Shown here: positions 25,676 through 34,478 of the stretch, piece by piece | How the letters are laid out: every line of letters starts with the position of its first letter | Position numbering within the stretch: the stretch's first letter is position 1 | Assembly (NCBI RefSeq): GCF_002835995.1 | Contig: NZ_PJBZ01000069.1 | Coordinates: 1-64,000, forward strand | DNA length: 64,000 nt | Source: Psychromonas sp. Urea-02u-13 | Lineage (GTDB): Bacteria > Pseudomonadota > Gammaproteobacteria > Enterobacterales > Psychromonadaceae | Direction of reading: 5' to 3' | Program-made: the position numbers and the translations under genes | Notes under the pieces: generated by a model | The model's input: only the letters and a program-made list of their open reading frames with translations | What the model was told of the DNA's origin: nothing | Database searches by the model: none

Positions 25676-27087
25676 TGTTTTTAAAATTAGAATTGTTATT
25701 TAAATTCCGTGGTCAATCGAGAAGTATTGCCCCGCGTCTTTTTACTTATCTAGGTGCAGTTTTATTACTGATTCTACTGCTCGAAAGTTTAGCTGAAATG
25801 GCGCTCGCCCGCGCGATATTATATATCCCCGGTCAAATTCAGGAAGAGATGTTAGAGCTTGCCTACCAAGCGGAAGTTTTGATTGAAGAGGGCGATCTCG
25901 ATGAAGTGAGTGATTGGGAGCGCGGACAAAAATATTACCTGTTTATTCTTGATGAACGTAATCATGTGCTTAGCGATCGCGATATCCACCCACATTTTGT
26001 TTTTAAACTGGCCTATCAGCGTGATCTTCATGAACGAATGGAATCGCAGGTCAGAAAACCTATTATTGTCTTACCCTTAAAAACAGGGCATTTCTTAGCG
26101 ATTCAGTTACCCAGTGAAGTGCATCCGGCACGCTATTTTTCCTTGTATTCTGCGATCATGAAAGTATGCATTGCGATAATTATTTTAATGCTCTTCTCCA
26201 TATTGTTAGCACGTTATTTACAATTACCCTTGAACCAACTTAAAGAAGCTAGCCACCGTTTAGCTGCCGGCGATTTTAATGTGCGTGTGAGTGAACAAGT
26301 CGGGGAAAGTGTCAGTGAGTTTTCCGATTTAGCGAAAGACTTTGACCATATGGCCAAACGTATTGAGTCACTTTCGAATAAACAGGAACGCCTTATTCGT
26401 GATGTTTCCCATGAGTTACGCACACCATTAGCACGGCATAATTTAGCGTTACATTTGTTACGTAAAAGAGTGCCTGCTGAAAGCCAATCGTTGCTGGATA
26501 AGTTAGAGCGAGAGTCCGATGAAATGAATAATTTGGTCGGTGAAATTTTAGAATTTAGCCGTTTAGGCAGTGCCTGTTGTACTACTAACTTAGTGCCTAT
26601 CGATCTTAATGCATTTTGTAAGCAACGCTCACTTGAACATAAAACCTTACTGGGTAAGGAGCAGAACTTATGCTGCGCGCTCGCCAGTGAGCCGGTATGG
26701 GTGAAGGCGGATCAACGTTTGCTGGCACGTGTGGTGAACAATTTGATTGTGAATGCGAGTAAATATGCGGGGCAGTTTGCCACTATCGACATCAGTATTC
26801 TTAAACCTAATACCGTTGCTGATAACTCACAGGATAATTTTATTACTTTGCTCATTAGCGATAATGGTCAAGGTGTTGCTGAGCAATATTTACAAGATAT
26901 GTTTACGCCTTTTACACGCATTGAAGATGCACGTGATAAGCAGTCCGGTGGTTATGGTCTAGGCCTTGCCATTGTTAAAGAGTCGATGTTAGCCATGCAA
27001 GGTAAGGTCAGTGCTAAGAATGGCTTATTAGGCGGCTTGATTGTGACCCTGTCATTAGTGCAAATACAAGCCGATGAAGCAGGTTAA
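25675..27087 (+). CDS. Two-component sensor histidine kinase
   Basis: 470 residues. TM helices at ~21-48 and ~160-180 bracket a periplasmic sensor domain of ~110 residues. A HAMP linker, a HisKA domain (RDVSHELRTPLARHNLALHL, phospho-His246) and a HATPase domain follow (VVNNLIVNASKYA, ISDNGQGV, GGYGLGLAIVKE). The ATG overlaps the regulator stop (TAATG), so the pair is translationally coupled. The architecture is CpxA/RstB-like. The periplasmic domain has no signature that I recognise. Position beside a Fur-controlled receptor suggests sensing metal or siderophore status (inference). Confidence 0.9.
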   Translation: MFLKLELLFKFRGQSRSIAPRLFTYLGAVLLLILLLESLAEMALARAILYIPGQIQEEMLELAYQAEVLIEEGDLDEVSDWERGQKYYLFILDERNHVLSDRDIHPHFVFKLAYQRDLHERMESQVRKPIIVLPLKTGHFLAIQLPSEVHPARYFSLYSAIMKVCIAIIILMLFSILLARYLQLPLNQLKEASHRLAAGDFNVRVSEQVGESVSEFSDLAKDFDHMAKRIESLSNKQERLIRDVSHELRTPLARHNLALHLLRKRVPAESQSLLDKLERESDEMNNLVGEILEFSRLGSACCTTNLVPIDLNAFCKQRSLEHKTLLGKEQNLCCALASEPVWVKADQRLLARVVNNLIVNASKYAGQFATIDISILKPNTVADNSQDNFITLLISDNGQGVAEQYLQDMFTPFTRIEDARDKQSGGYGLGLAIVKESMLAMQGKVSAKNGLLGGLIVTLSLVQIQADEAG

Positions 27088-27100
27088 TCATTACCTGCTT
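27077..27100 (+). terminator. Weak hairpin at the end of the kinase gene
   Basis: AAGCAGGT (27077-27084), loop TAATCATT, ACCTGCTT (27093-27100). It overlaps the stop codon and has no T-run, so termination is uncertain. Confidence 0.35.
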
Positions 27101-27220
27101 GGTATCTCGTTCAGATTATTCAATCGCTTCATTTTATTAAAATAGTCATTTCTGGCTTTCTTGTTTTTCTTCATTTCCTTTATTTTACACGCCCTCAAAT
27201 GTAAAGAATGTAAAGTAGTT

Positions 27221-27239
27221 AATAATGATAATTATTCTC
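27221..27239 (+). promoter_or_regulatory. Fur box upstream of the TonB-dependent receptor
   Basis: AATAATGATAATTATTCTC matches the 19-bp Fur consensus at about 15-16 positions. It sits ~150 bp upstream of the receptor ATG, in a spacer with a poly-A/CTAAA-rich leader. Confidence 0.8.
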
Positions 27240-27387
27240 ATGTACATTCACCTCGATTTCACGAATACGATAGTTTCTCATTAGAAGAAACATTGTTGCT
27301 CGTGACTAAAAATAAAACAAAAACTAAAAAAACTAAAGAAACTAAAACTATAAATACTATCAAAATGACTAGTGGAGATAACGGAAT

Positions 27388-29529
27388 ATGTTTAAAAAGA
27401 ATCAGCTCGCTTTATTAATCGGGGCAACACTTGCTTCACCGATGGCTTATGTAAATGCACAAGACGTTGCAGTAAACGCAACGGAAGTGGATGAAAGCAT
27501 GGTAGTAACGGGTAAAAACTCAAGTTACAAAGCAGATAGCAATACTGGCTCAATGCGCATGGAAATGACGCAGTTAGAAACGCCAGGGCAAGTTACTGTG
27601 ATTGATGAGCAACTTATCAATGAGCAACGTGCGAGCACACTAGGCCAAGTGTTAAAAAATGATTCAAGCATATCGGCACAGGGCAATAGCCGTAACCGTG
27701 AACGTTTCACACTACGTGGTTTTGAGTTAGGCAGCAGCAGTGGTTTCTTACGTGACGGTAAACAGCATTGGTCACATTACCGTCAGCCTATCGAGCTGTT
27801 AGAGTCGGTTGAAGTATTAAAAGGCCCTGCAGGTCTGTTATACGGAAAATCAGCACCCGGTGGTTTGATCAACATGGTGAGCAAAAAGCCCACTGCTGAA
27901 ACACAAATGGAATTCAGCCAAGATATTGGCAGTAATAATGAAACACGTAGCACATTAGATATCAGTGGTTCGTTGAATGAATCACAATCACTACGTAGCC
28001 GTTTAGTATTGTCAAAACAAGATTCAGAGTCTTCACGTTCATACAGTGACGGTTCATCACCAAAAACAGATCGTTTTGTGGGTGGTTTGTTTGTTGATTA
28101 CGACTTAACTGACGACATCATGTTATCGGTTCATTACGATAAAACAATTGATGACAGTAGTGTTGATTCAGGCGCTTACATCAAAGGTGGCGATGTTGTT
28201 TTAGGTGATGATTACATTTGGGATGCACAGTGGTCAAACATCAAAAATGAAGTTGAAAATATTGGTTTTGATGTCGCTGCCGACTTATCAACGAATTGGT
28301 CACTTAACTTTAGTTTTAATCATCAAGACTTTAAACGCCACGATGTTGAAAGTTACCCGAAAGAAGAAAGTTACGATGCAGCGACAGGTACTTACCAACA
28401 CAGTGGTAACGATCGTAGCGATCACTGGGTATTCCAAACCGCTAATATCGATTTAATCGGTGAGTTTGAAACGGCTGGGTTAGATCATCAACTGTTAATC
28501 GGTACTAACTGGTTAGGCTATAGCTACGACATGCTAAGGTATTCATTTAATCCAATCTCTACAACAGTAGAGCAACCTACGGCTTCGCCTGAAATAAATA
28601 CAGCTAAAGACCCACGTATTTATAAATCTGAGTCAGATTCTTTTGGCTTATATATCCAAGATATGTTGACTATTAATGATCAGTGGCAAGTACTTGCTGG
28701 TCTTCGATACGATCAAAACATCTCTCGTGGTCAGAACGGTGAAGAAGATTACAAAGAAGATGCAATCGTGCCTAAAATGGCTGTGATTTATCATCCAGCT
28801 AGCAACGGCTCTATCTATGTGACTTATTCTGAAAGCTTTGAGCCTCAAGGCAAAGTTACGAATGATAAAGCGAATAACTTTGATGAAAAGCTTGACCCTA
28901 AATTAGGTCGCTTATATGAGCTAGGCAGTAAATGGGAGCTGTTTGACGAGAAATTATTTGCTTCTGGTGCGATATTTGAAATCACTCAAGAAAACTCATT
29001 AATTACTAAAGATCTTGGCAATGACATGGTTGAAGTGACACAAGCGGGTGAACGTGTTCACCGTGGTGCTGAACTTGCACTGCAAGGTTACTTAACTGAA
29101 AGCTTATCGTTAAGTGGTAGTGGTACGTACCTTGATGCTGAATACACTAAAGATGAAAATTACCAAGGCAACCGCCCTGCGGATGTGCCTGAGTTCTCTG
29201 CAAGTATTTGGTCTCGCTACGAATTCGCTAATAATACTGATGTTAACTTAGGTGCTATTTACGTTGGCTCTCGTTTTGGTGATAACGCAAATACCTTCAA
29301 GAAAGATGCTTACACACGTTTCGATCTAGGTGTTGCGCATACTTTACAATACGATCAAAACCTTGAGTTTACAGTTCGTCTAAACGTTGAAAACGTATTT
29401 GATACGGGTTATTACGCGGGTGGCGGTTCAACGGGTCGTGGTGATGGTGGTTACGCGAAAAATGGCGCACAAAACGTCGTACTAGGTGAAGGCCGTAACT
29501 TTATGGCAACGTTCCAAGTTCGTTACTAA
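27388..29529 (+). CDS. TonB-dependent siderophore receptor
   Basis: 713 residues. A signal peptide (FKKNQLALLIGATLASPMAY, cleavage near NAQ), a TonB-box-like ESMVVTG, a plug domain (LGQVLKNDSSISAQGNSR, FTLRGFEL, VEVLKGPAGLLYGKSAPGG) and a 22-strand-type barrel ending in the aromatic NFMATFQVRY. This is the FhuA/FpvA-type ferri-siderophore receptor family of the outer membrane. Only about ten residues separate the signal peptide from the TonB box, so there is no N-terminal signalling domain as in FpvA/FecA. A Fur box lies upstream and a terminator after it. The iron-release and import genes follow directly. Confidence 0.95.
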   Translation: MFKKNQLALLIGATLASPMAYVNAQDVAVNATEVDESMVVTGKNSSYKADSNTGSMRMEMTQLETPGQVTVIDEQLINEQRASTLGQVLKNDSSISAQGNSRNRERFTLRGFELGSSSGFLRDGKQHWSHYRQPIELLESVEVLKGPAGLLYGKSAPGGLINMVSKKPTAETQMEFSQDIGSNNETRSTLDISGSLNESQSLRSRLVLSKQDSESSRSYSDGSSPKTDRFVGGLFVDYDLTDDIMLSVHYDKTIDDSSVDSGAYIKGGDVVLGDDYIWDAQWSNIKNEVENIGFDVAADLSTNWSLNFSFNHQDFKRHDVESYPKEESYDAATGTYQHSGNDRSDHWVFQTANIDLIGEFETAGLDHQLLIGTNWLGYSYDMLRYSFNPISTTVEQPTASPEINTAKDPRIYKSESDSFGLYIQDMLTINDQWQVLAGLRYDQNISRGQNGEEDYKEDAIVPKMAVIYHPASNGSIYVTYSESFEPQGKVTNDKANNFDEKLDPKLGRLYELGSKWELFDEKLFASGAIFEITQENSLITKDLGNDMVEVTQAGERVHRGAELALQGYLTESLSLSGSGTYLDAEYTKDENYQGNRPADVPEFSASIWSRYEFANNTDVNLGAIYVGSRFGDNANTFKKDAYTRFDLGVAHTLQYDQNLEFTVRLNVENVFDTGYYAGGGSTGRGDGGYAKNGAQNVVLGEGRNFMATFQVRY

Positions 29530-29609
29530 GCACTTTGTAAGCTGATAGGCGTCGCAATTTAAGCTTAGCCCTCAGCAGTTACATATTATAAATGTCACTC
29601 ACATAATCA

Positions 29610-29638
29610 AAGATCCCACCTCGGTGGGATCTTCTTTT
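29610..29638 (+). terminator. Rho-independent terminator after the receptor
   Basis: AAGATCCCAC (29610-29619), loop CTCG, GTGGGATCTT (29624-29633), then CTTTT. It shows that the open frame starting at 29624 cannot be the true start of the next gene. Confidence 0.93.
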
Positions 29639-29665
29639 CGTAAAGAATGTAAAGTTTGTTTTGTT

Positions 29666-29684
29666 GAAAATGAGAATCAGTTAG
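29666..29684 (+). promoter_or_regulatory. Fur-like box upstream of the PepSY gene
   Basis: GAAAATGAGAATCAGTTAG keeps about 13 of 19 Fur consensus positions, 36 bp before the ATG at 29720. It suggests that the nine-gene cluster has its own iron-regulated promoter. Confidence 0.6.
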
Positions 29685-29719
29685 ATTTGTGTTTTTACAC
29701 TAACAGTCACTTTAAAACC

Positions 29720-30367
29720 ATGTTTAAAACTACCAATACGTCACTCAAAAACAAGAAAGTACAGCTTTGGGCGCGACGTTTACATATCTATATTTCGATG
29801 AGTTTATTACTGATTGTCTTATTTTTCTCCATCACAGGCATCACCTTAAATCGTCCACATTTGTTTGTGAAAGAACAAGCGAATATCGAACAAAGCACAT
29901 TGCACTTACCTGAACATCTTTTTAGCTCAAGTCAGGGAAAATTTAGCCCCGATAAAACGGTGTTATTAGCGTACTTAAATGACCAAGGCAATTTGTCGGG
30001 CACACCTTCTGCAATAGAGCTATTTACCGAAGTAGAAGACGGGCAATTAATCGAGGGAGAAATCTCGCTAGATTACAAAGGGCCCGGTTACAGCAGCAGT
30101 GTGTTTATCGATATGTTGAGCCAAGAAGCCAGTATCGAAACCACCCATTACGGTTTAGTCGCGGTATTAAACGATCTTCATAAAGGGCGTAACAGCGGTG
30201 AAGTGTGGCGTTGGTTTATCGATATCAGCGCATTCTTGATGGTGTTATTTGTATTAACCGGCGTGTGTTTATTAGTACCTAAGAAAAAGACCTTTAACTT
30301 AGCGATGAAATGGACCGCTTTCGGGTCTTTAGTGAGCCTCGCCATTTACCTGTTTGCTGTTCCATAA
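29720..30367 (+). CDS. PepSY-associated transmembrane protein (FpvG-like)
   Basis: 215 residues from the ATG at 29720 (MFKTTNTSLKNKKVQLWARR). The longer open frame begins inside the preceding terminator and is rejected. After a basic N-terminus, LHIYISMSLLLIVLFFSITG is the PepSY_TM first helix with the typical ITLNRPH that follows. A periplasmic region ends in WRWFIDISAFLMVLFVLTG, with a further helix at the C-terminus. Related proteins such as Pseudomonas FpvG reduce ferri-siderophores in the periplasm. Position before DUF6162 and a ZnuA-type transporter supports that role here (inference). Confidence 0.85.
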   Translation: MFKTTNTSLKNKKVQLWARRLHIYISMSLLLIVLFFSITGITLNRPHLFVKEQANIEQSTLHLPEHLFSSSQGKFSPDKTVLLAYLNDQGNLSGTPSAIELFTEVEDGQLIEGEISLDYKGPGYSSSVFIDMLSQEASIETTHYGLVAVLNDLHKGRNSGEVWRWFIDISAFLMVLFVLTGVCLLVPKKKTFNLAMKWTAFGSLVSLAIYLFAVP

Positions 30368-30385
30368 CCTAACGAGAAATTGATC

Positions 30386-30910
30386 ATGAAAAAATTAAGT
30401 CTAGTACTTTTCTGCCTGTGTTTTGCATTACCCACTACGGCAAAAATACTAAGTGCAAAAAGTATTCCTGCTAATGCAAAAATGGATGTTGAATTAATTA
30501 TTCCAACCATTGAAACCAGTATTTATGCACGTCCGTATGTTGCAGTTTGGATTGAAGACGCACAGCGCAAACCGGTGCGCACGTTACAGCTTTGGGTCGG
30601 TAAAGACGAATGGCTTAAAGATATACGCAGCTGGTGGCGCAAAGTAGGGCGCTACGATCGTGTGTTAGTCGATGCTGTGACTTCTGCGACGCGACCTGCC
30701 GGTAAATACCGCTTTAGTTGGGATGGCCTTGATCACGACGGGCATCGTGTTGAACAAGGTGATTACACCTTTTATGTCGAAGTAGTACGCGAACATGGTG
30801 GACGTAACTACTTACGCCAAAAACTAACCTTAGCAGAAGAAAGTTTTACTCATGAGTTGGCTGCCACGGAAGAGACAGGCGTTATTAGACTTCAATATCA
30901 CAGTAAATAG
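30386..30910 (+). CDS. DUF2271 family periplasmic protein
   Basis: 174 residues from the ATG at 30386 (a TTG two codons earlier is in frame). Signal peptide KKLSLVLFCLCFALPTTAK. The mature part shows the DUF2271 pattern: YARPYVAVWIEDAQRKPVRT, LQLWVGKDEWLKDIRSWWRK, and FSWDGLDHDGHRVEQGDYTF, a FlgD-like Ig segment. The family is usually found next to PepSY proteins and metal-uptake genes. Its biochemical role is not known. It starts 18 bp after the PepSY stop in the same operon. It might be the functional counterpart of a small Fpv periplasmic/membrane partner (inference). Confidence 0.87.
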   Translation: MKKLSLVLFCLCFALPTTAKILSAKSIPANAKMDVELIIPTIETSIYARPYVAVWIEDAQRKPVRTLQLWVGKDEWLKDIRSWWRKVGRYDRVLVDAVTSATRPAGKYRFSWDGLDHDGHRVEQGDYTFYVEVVREHGGRNYLRQKLTLAEESFTHELAATEETGVIRLQYHSK

Positions 30911-30976
30911 TTATTCATAAACACTAAAAATTATTACTCAAAATACCTTTAATCATTTTAAAACGGAAAATTAAAC

Positions 30977-31810
30977 ATGTTAAATAAAAAGTTAAAAGCC
31001 CTTGGCTTAGCTTGTTCAGTATTATCGGGTGTTGCGCTAAGCTGTGTTGCTAATGCACATCCTCGTTGGGTTTTACCGTCACACTTTACCGTATCAAAAG
31101 AAGGTGGCGATTGGTTAACCTTTGATGTTACTGCCTCTCACGGTACGTTTGTATTTGATAAACCCGCGGGTAGTCAAAATGCATCTATCACTATGCCAGA
31201 TGGGCGCAGTGAGCGACCTAATTTCACGCTTACGGGTAAACGTCGTTCGGTATTTGACTTCTTTTTCTCTGAGGAAGGCACCCATAAAGTAAAAATTAAT
31301 AACCAGCCAAGTTATTACACACAATATAAAGCGGGTAAACGCGACACTGAAAAATGGGTACGTGCTAACAAAGTTGAGCGCGCCAGTGTATTACCTAAGC
31401 AAGCGCGTGACGTGGTGACTGTGGTGGGCTATACAAGAGCAGAAAGCTACGTAACGGTAGGCAAGCCAAATGAAAAAGCCTTTGAATTAGAAAATAAGTA
31501 CTTAGAGTTAAAACCCATTACCCATCCGTCAGATATTGTTGCCGGTGAGCCAGTACGTTTACAATTTTATTTTAATGGTAAAGCACAACAAGGCGTAACA
31601 GCAGAAATTACACGTGAAGGGACGTTATACCGTAACCACCAAGAGCAGATCGATGTGGTGAGTGATGAAAAAGGTTTTATGGAGTTTACGCCTGAAATCG
31701 CGGGGCGTTATATCATGAAAGCAAGTTATAAAGGTGAGTTGGAAGATAAAACCTTAGCGGATGAAATGAAAGCAAACGTACATTTCACTTTTGAAACGCT
31801 ACTGCCTTAA
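30977..31810 (+). CDS. DUF4198 family periplasmic protein
   Basis: 277 residues. Signal peptide LKALGLACSVLSGVALSCVA, cleaved before HPRWVLPSHF. An N-terminal HxxW...H segment and a C-terminal immunoglobulin-like half (GEPVRLQFYFNGKAQQGVTA, FTPEIAGRYIMKASYKGELE) are typical of DUF4198, a family associated with nickel/cobalt/iron uptake. The His at the mature N-terminus could bind metal (inference). It overlaps by one base with the following gene (TAATG), which indicates an operon. Confidence 0.87.
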   Translation: MLNKKLKALGLACSVLSGVALSCVANAHPRWVLPSHFTVSKEGGDWLTFDVTASHGTFVFDKPAGSQNASITMPDGRSERPNFTLTGKRRSVFDFFFSEEGTHKVKINNQPSYYTQYKAGKRDTEKWVRANKVERASVLPKQARDVVTVVGYTRAESYVTVGKPNEKAFELENKYLELKPITHPSDIVAGEPVRLQFYFNGKAQQGVTAEITREGTLYRNHQEQIDVVSDEKGFMEFTPEIAGRYIMKASYKGELEDKTLADEMKANVHFTFETLLP

Positions 31811-32145
31811 TGGGGATGTTTATGAGCAATATAAATTCAGTAAAGACGTTGTGTTTTACCTCTTTACTGGTTTTTAGTGGCAGTGCTTTTGCGCACTTTC
31901 CATTAATGCACTGCTGGTTTGAAAGTAGCGATATTTCATGTGAAGCGGGTTATAGCGATGGCAGCAAAGCGATCGATTATGAGGTTAAGTTATACGATTA
32001 CGACGATAATTTACTGGCTAAAAAAAGCACCGATAAACGCTCTATTGCTACCTTTGTAAAACCCGATGCTGACTTTTATCTGGTGTTTGATTCTGGTCAT
32101 GAAAATCCGGTTGAAGTTGATGTGGTAGAGATCCCTGATAAATGA
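31810..32145 (+). CDS. Small periplasmic protein of the iron-uptake operon
   Basis: 111 residues at most. ATG codons at 31810, 31816 and 31822 are in frame, and the last two fit the signal peptide SVKTLCFTSLLVFSGSAFAH equally well. The mature part is acidic, with CWFESSDISCEAGYSDGSKA and a two-cysteine pair that could form a disulfide, and a beta-rich, transthyretin-like pattern (YEVKLYDYDDNLLAKKSTDK). I do not recognise a named family. It overlaps its neighbours at both ends (TAATG, ATGA), so translation is coupled. Confidence 0.75.
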   Translation: MGMFMSNINSVKTLCFTSLLVFSGSAFAHFPLMHCWFESSDISCEAGYSDGSKAIDYEVKLYDYDDNLLAKKSTDKRSIATFVKPDADFYLVFDSGHENPVEVDVVEIPDK

Positions 32146-32747
32146 ATACACAAACAGTCCGTTGTGAAGATGGTGGTAAAGAGGGCACGTGGATCGCGTG
32201 CTTGATCACCCTTATTCTTTTTGTTGGTTGGGTATTATTACCTTATAACCAGGCTTTTCATGAACAGAGTGCGTTAGTAGAAAGCCAAGTATCGATAAAA
32301 ACATTAGCGCCGAAACAATTAACCATGGTGGCTGATTTACGTCTGGCACATGAAGAAATACGTAACATTTATCTTGATACGGATCAGTGGGCAACCGTGG
32401 AGCAGTTACAGCAGACTTGGCTTGCGCCTTTTGTGCAAGACAAAAGCTGGATTCATCAAGGTCGACACCAATGGACACAAGTAGCAAAAGGGATTTATCA
32501 AGGTGTGCCGGCAATAAAGGCATCGCAACAAGGTGATATTAACGGTCGTTTTTTGTTGGTCAGTCGCGCGCAAGAGATTGTGCTTTGGCTAGATACAAAA
32601 GGCAGTGCTTCATTGTTGATATCCGATGTGATGGGCAATGCGATACCCGATGCGATAGCTGAAAACGAAACAAGGTTGAATCAGACCTTGATTGACTCTG
32701 GCTGGCGACAGGTTGTTTTTCAAAACGATGAAAAACATCAGCATTAG
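32142..32747 (+). CDS. DUF6162 family membrane-anchored protein
   Basis: 201 residues. One N-terminal helix (TWIACLITLILFVGWVLLPY) anchors a periplasmic domain with LRLAHEEIRNIYLDTDQWAT and VQDKSWIHQGRHQWTQVAKG, characteristic of DUF6162, a family that sits beside ZnuA-type importers. It corresponds by position to FpvK in the Pseudomonas fpv operon, a small inner-membrane protein needed for iron release (correspondence is inference). It overlaps the previous gene by ATGA. Confidence 0.82.
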   Translation: MNTQTVRCEDGGKEGTWIACLITLILFVGWVLLPYNQAFHEQSALVESQVSIKTLAPKQLTMVADLRLAHEEIRNIYLDTDQWATVEQLQQTWLAPFVQDKSWIHQGRHQWTQVAKGIYQGVPAIKASQQGDINGRFLLVSRAQEIVLWLDTKGSASLLISDVMGNAIPDAIAENETRLNQTLIDSGWRQVVFQNDEKHQH

Positions 32748-32820
32748 ATTTCACGCTTATCTTTTTGAAAGCAAAGATAAGCGTCAAAGCACCACAATTT
32801 TTATTAATGAGAATCCCTCT

Positions 32821-33723
32821 ATGTTTAAAATCTTATCTTTAAGTTTCCTTCTACTGTTTAGCACTTTCTCCAGTGCCTCTGAAAAACTCACTATTGGTAT
32901 TACCTTACAGCCCTATTTTAGTTACGTTAAAGCGGTGGTTGGCGACAAAGCGAACGTACTTGCATTAGTGGATGAAGGGTTTAATCCGCATAACTATCAA
33001 CCGCAAGCTAATGACCTGCGTCGTTTAAAAAAGATGGATGTGATTGTCGTGAATGGTATTGGTCACGATGACTTTGCCTTAAAAGTAATAAAAGCCGCTG
33101 ATCGCTCTGATTTAATCGTTATTAAAGCCAATAAGTCAGTGCCACTATTACCTGCAATGGGACAATCTGTGGGTGATGGCGCGGTGAATCCACATACTTT
33201 TGTTGGTGTTTCTACGACCATTCAAAAGGTCTACACCATTGCCACTGAGCTTTCCAAAATAGATCCGGCTAATGCAAAAACCTACCGTAAAAATGCACGT
33301 ACTTATGCGCACATATTTAGGAAAATGAAACACCAAGCGATGTTAGAACTCGGTGAGCTTGATACGGCGGGCATGAAAGTCGCAACAACGCATAATGCCT
33401 ATGGTTATATTCTGCAAGAATTTGGTGTCGAGGTAACTGCTGTGATTGAACCTGCGCATGGTGTTGAGCCGAGTGCAAGTCAGTTACAAGAAACGATTGA
33501 GAAGATTAGAGCCTCAAATATCGATGTGTTGTTTTACGAATTGAATATGCCTAATCGTTACGTCGATACCATTGAAAAAGCAACGGGTGTGCAACTGTAT
33601 CGTTTTTCACATATGACACACGGCGCTTATGAAGCCGATAAAGTAGAAGTTGAGATGTCTGAGAATTTGAATACCTTAGTGCAAGCAATGAAATTTGTTG
33701 CCAGTAAAAGAGAGGCATTATAG
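32821..33723 (+). CDS. Metal ABC transporter substrate-binding protein (ZnuA/FpvC-like)
   Basis: 300 residues from the ATG at 32821. The frame opens earlier (32692) but that overlaps the upstream gene and lacks a signal peptide. Signal peptide FKILSLSFLLLFSTFSSA. Cluster A-I metal ligands are visible: H57 (GFNPHNYQP), H125 (NPHTF), H191 (THNAYGY) and E240 (FYELNMP). The His-rich loop of true ZnuA is missing. It binds a divalent metal (Zn, Mn or Fe) in the periplasm. The Fur boxes upstream and the gene order favour Fe2+ released from siderophore (inference). Confidence 0.9.
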   Translation: MFKILSLSFLLLFSTFSSASEKLTIGITLQPYFSYVKAVVGDKANVLALVDEGFNPHNYQPQANDLRRLKKMDVIVVNGIGHDDFALKVIKAADRSDLIVIKANKSVPLLPAMGQSVGDGAVNPHTFVGVSTTIQKVYTIATELSKIDPANAKTYRKNARTYAHIFRKMKHQAMLELGELDTAGMKVATTHNAYGYILQEFGVEVTAVIEPAHGVEPSASQLQETIEKIRASNIDVLFYELNMPNRYVDTIEKATGVQLYRFSHMTHGAYEADKVEVEMSENLNTLVQAMKFVASKREAL

Positions 33724-34478
33724 TGGGCCCTGAAATAGAGATAAAAGGCGTTTCTTTACAGTATGCACAGCATATTATTTTAGAAAAAATAACACACCGT
33801 TTTGAAGCGGGTAAATGTCATGTTGTGATGGGACCTAATGGCGGGGGTAAAACCTCATTATTACGTTCTATTTTAGGCCTAACACCCTTTAAAGGTGAGA
33901 TAAACATTAACTGGTTAGGTGATAAAGGACGTATTGGTTACGTACCACAAAAAGCGACTTTTGAGCCAAGTTTACCGCTGACAGTGATGGATTTCATTCT
34001 ACTTAATCAAAGTCGTTTTCCGCTATTTTTCCGCGCTAATAAAAAACATCAGCAGGTCGCATTACAGCAGTTAGCGCGTGTTGGCATGGCTGATCGCGCG
34101 TTATTACGTATGGGGCAGTTATCGGGTGGTGAACAGCAACGGGTTTTATTTGCCCAAGCATTATTGGATGATCCGGATCTGTTGATTCTTGATGAGCCTA
34201 CCACAGGTATGGATGACCAAGGTGTTCGTTATTTTGAATCGTTATTAACTGAATTAGTTAAAGAGAAAAAAACAGTGATTGCAGTGCATCATGACATTAG
34301 CGCCGTACGCCGTTTACAGGCACAAGTGCACGTTGTGAATCGCACTTTGTTAGACAGTGGCAGTGTCAGTGAAGTATTACAACCGGCTAAAATCGAGCAA
34401 CTGTTTAATCATTATGGCAGTGCTAAACGCACCACCAATATGACCCCCGACACAAATAAAAAAGCAGAGGTCGCATAA
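33723..34478 (+). CDS. Metal ABC transporter ATP-binding protein (ZnuC/FpvD-like)
   Basis: 251 residues, GTG start overlapping the previous stop (TAGTG). Walker A MGPNGGGKTSLLRS, Q-loop VPQKATFEP, signature LSGGEQQRVLFAQALL, Walker B LLILDEPTTGMD and the switch His in AVHHD. This is the cytoplasmic motor of the metal importer with the permease at 34478. The coupled overlaps show a single transcriptional unit. Confidence 0.93.
   Translation: MGPEIEIKGVSLQYAQHIILEKITHRFEAGKCHVVMGPNGGGKTSLLRSILGLTPFKGEININWLGDKGRIGYVPQKATFEPSLPLTVMDFILLNQSRFPLFFRANKKHQQVALQQLARVGMADRALLRMGQLSGGEQQRVLFAQALLDDPDLLILDEPTTGMDDQGVRYFESLLTELVKEKKTVIAVHHDISAVRRLQAQVHVVNRTLLDSGSVSEVLQPAKIEQLFNHYGSAKRTTNMTPDTNKKAEVA

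Noticed and set aside
27161-27418. 85-codon frame before the siderophore receptor
   Set aside because: Low-complexity Lys/Thr sequence overlapping the receptor start and covering the Fur box. It has no family features.
29624-29719. Longer N-terminus of the PepSY protein
   Set aside because: It begins inside a strong terminator hairpin and covers the Fur-like box. The ATG at 29720 fits the family.
32692-32820. Longer N-terminus of the ZnuA-like binding protein
   Set aside because: It overlaps the DUF6162 gene and would bury the signal peptide. The ATG at 32821 gives a normal exported protein.
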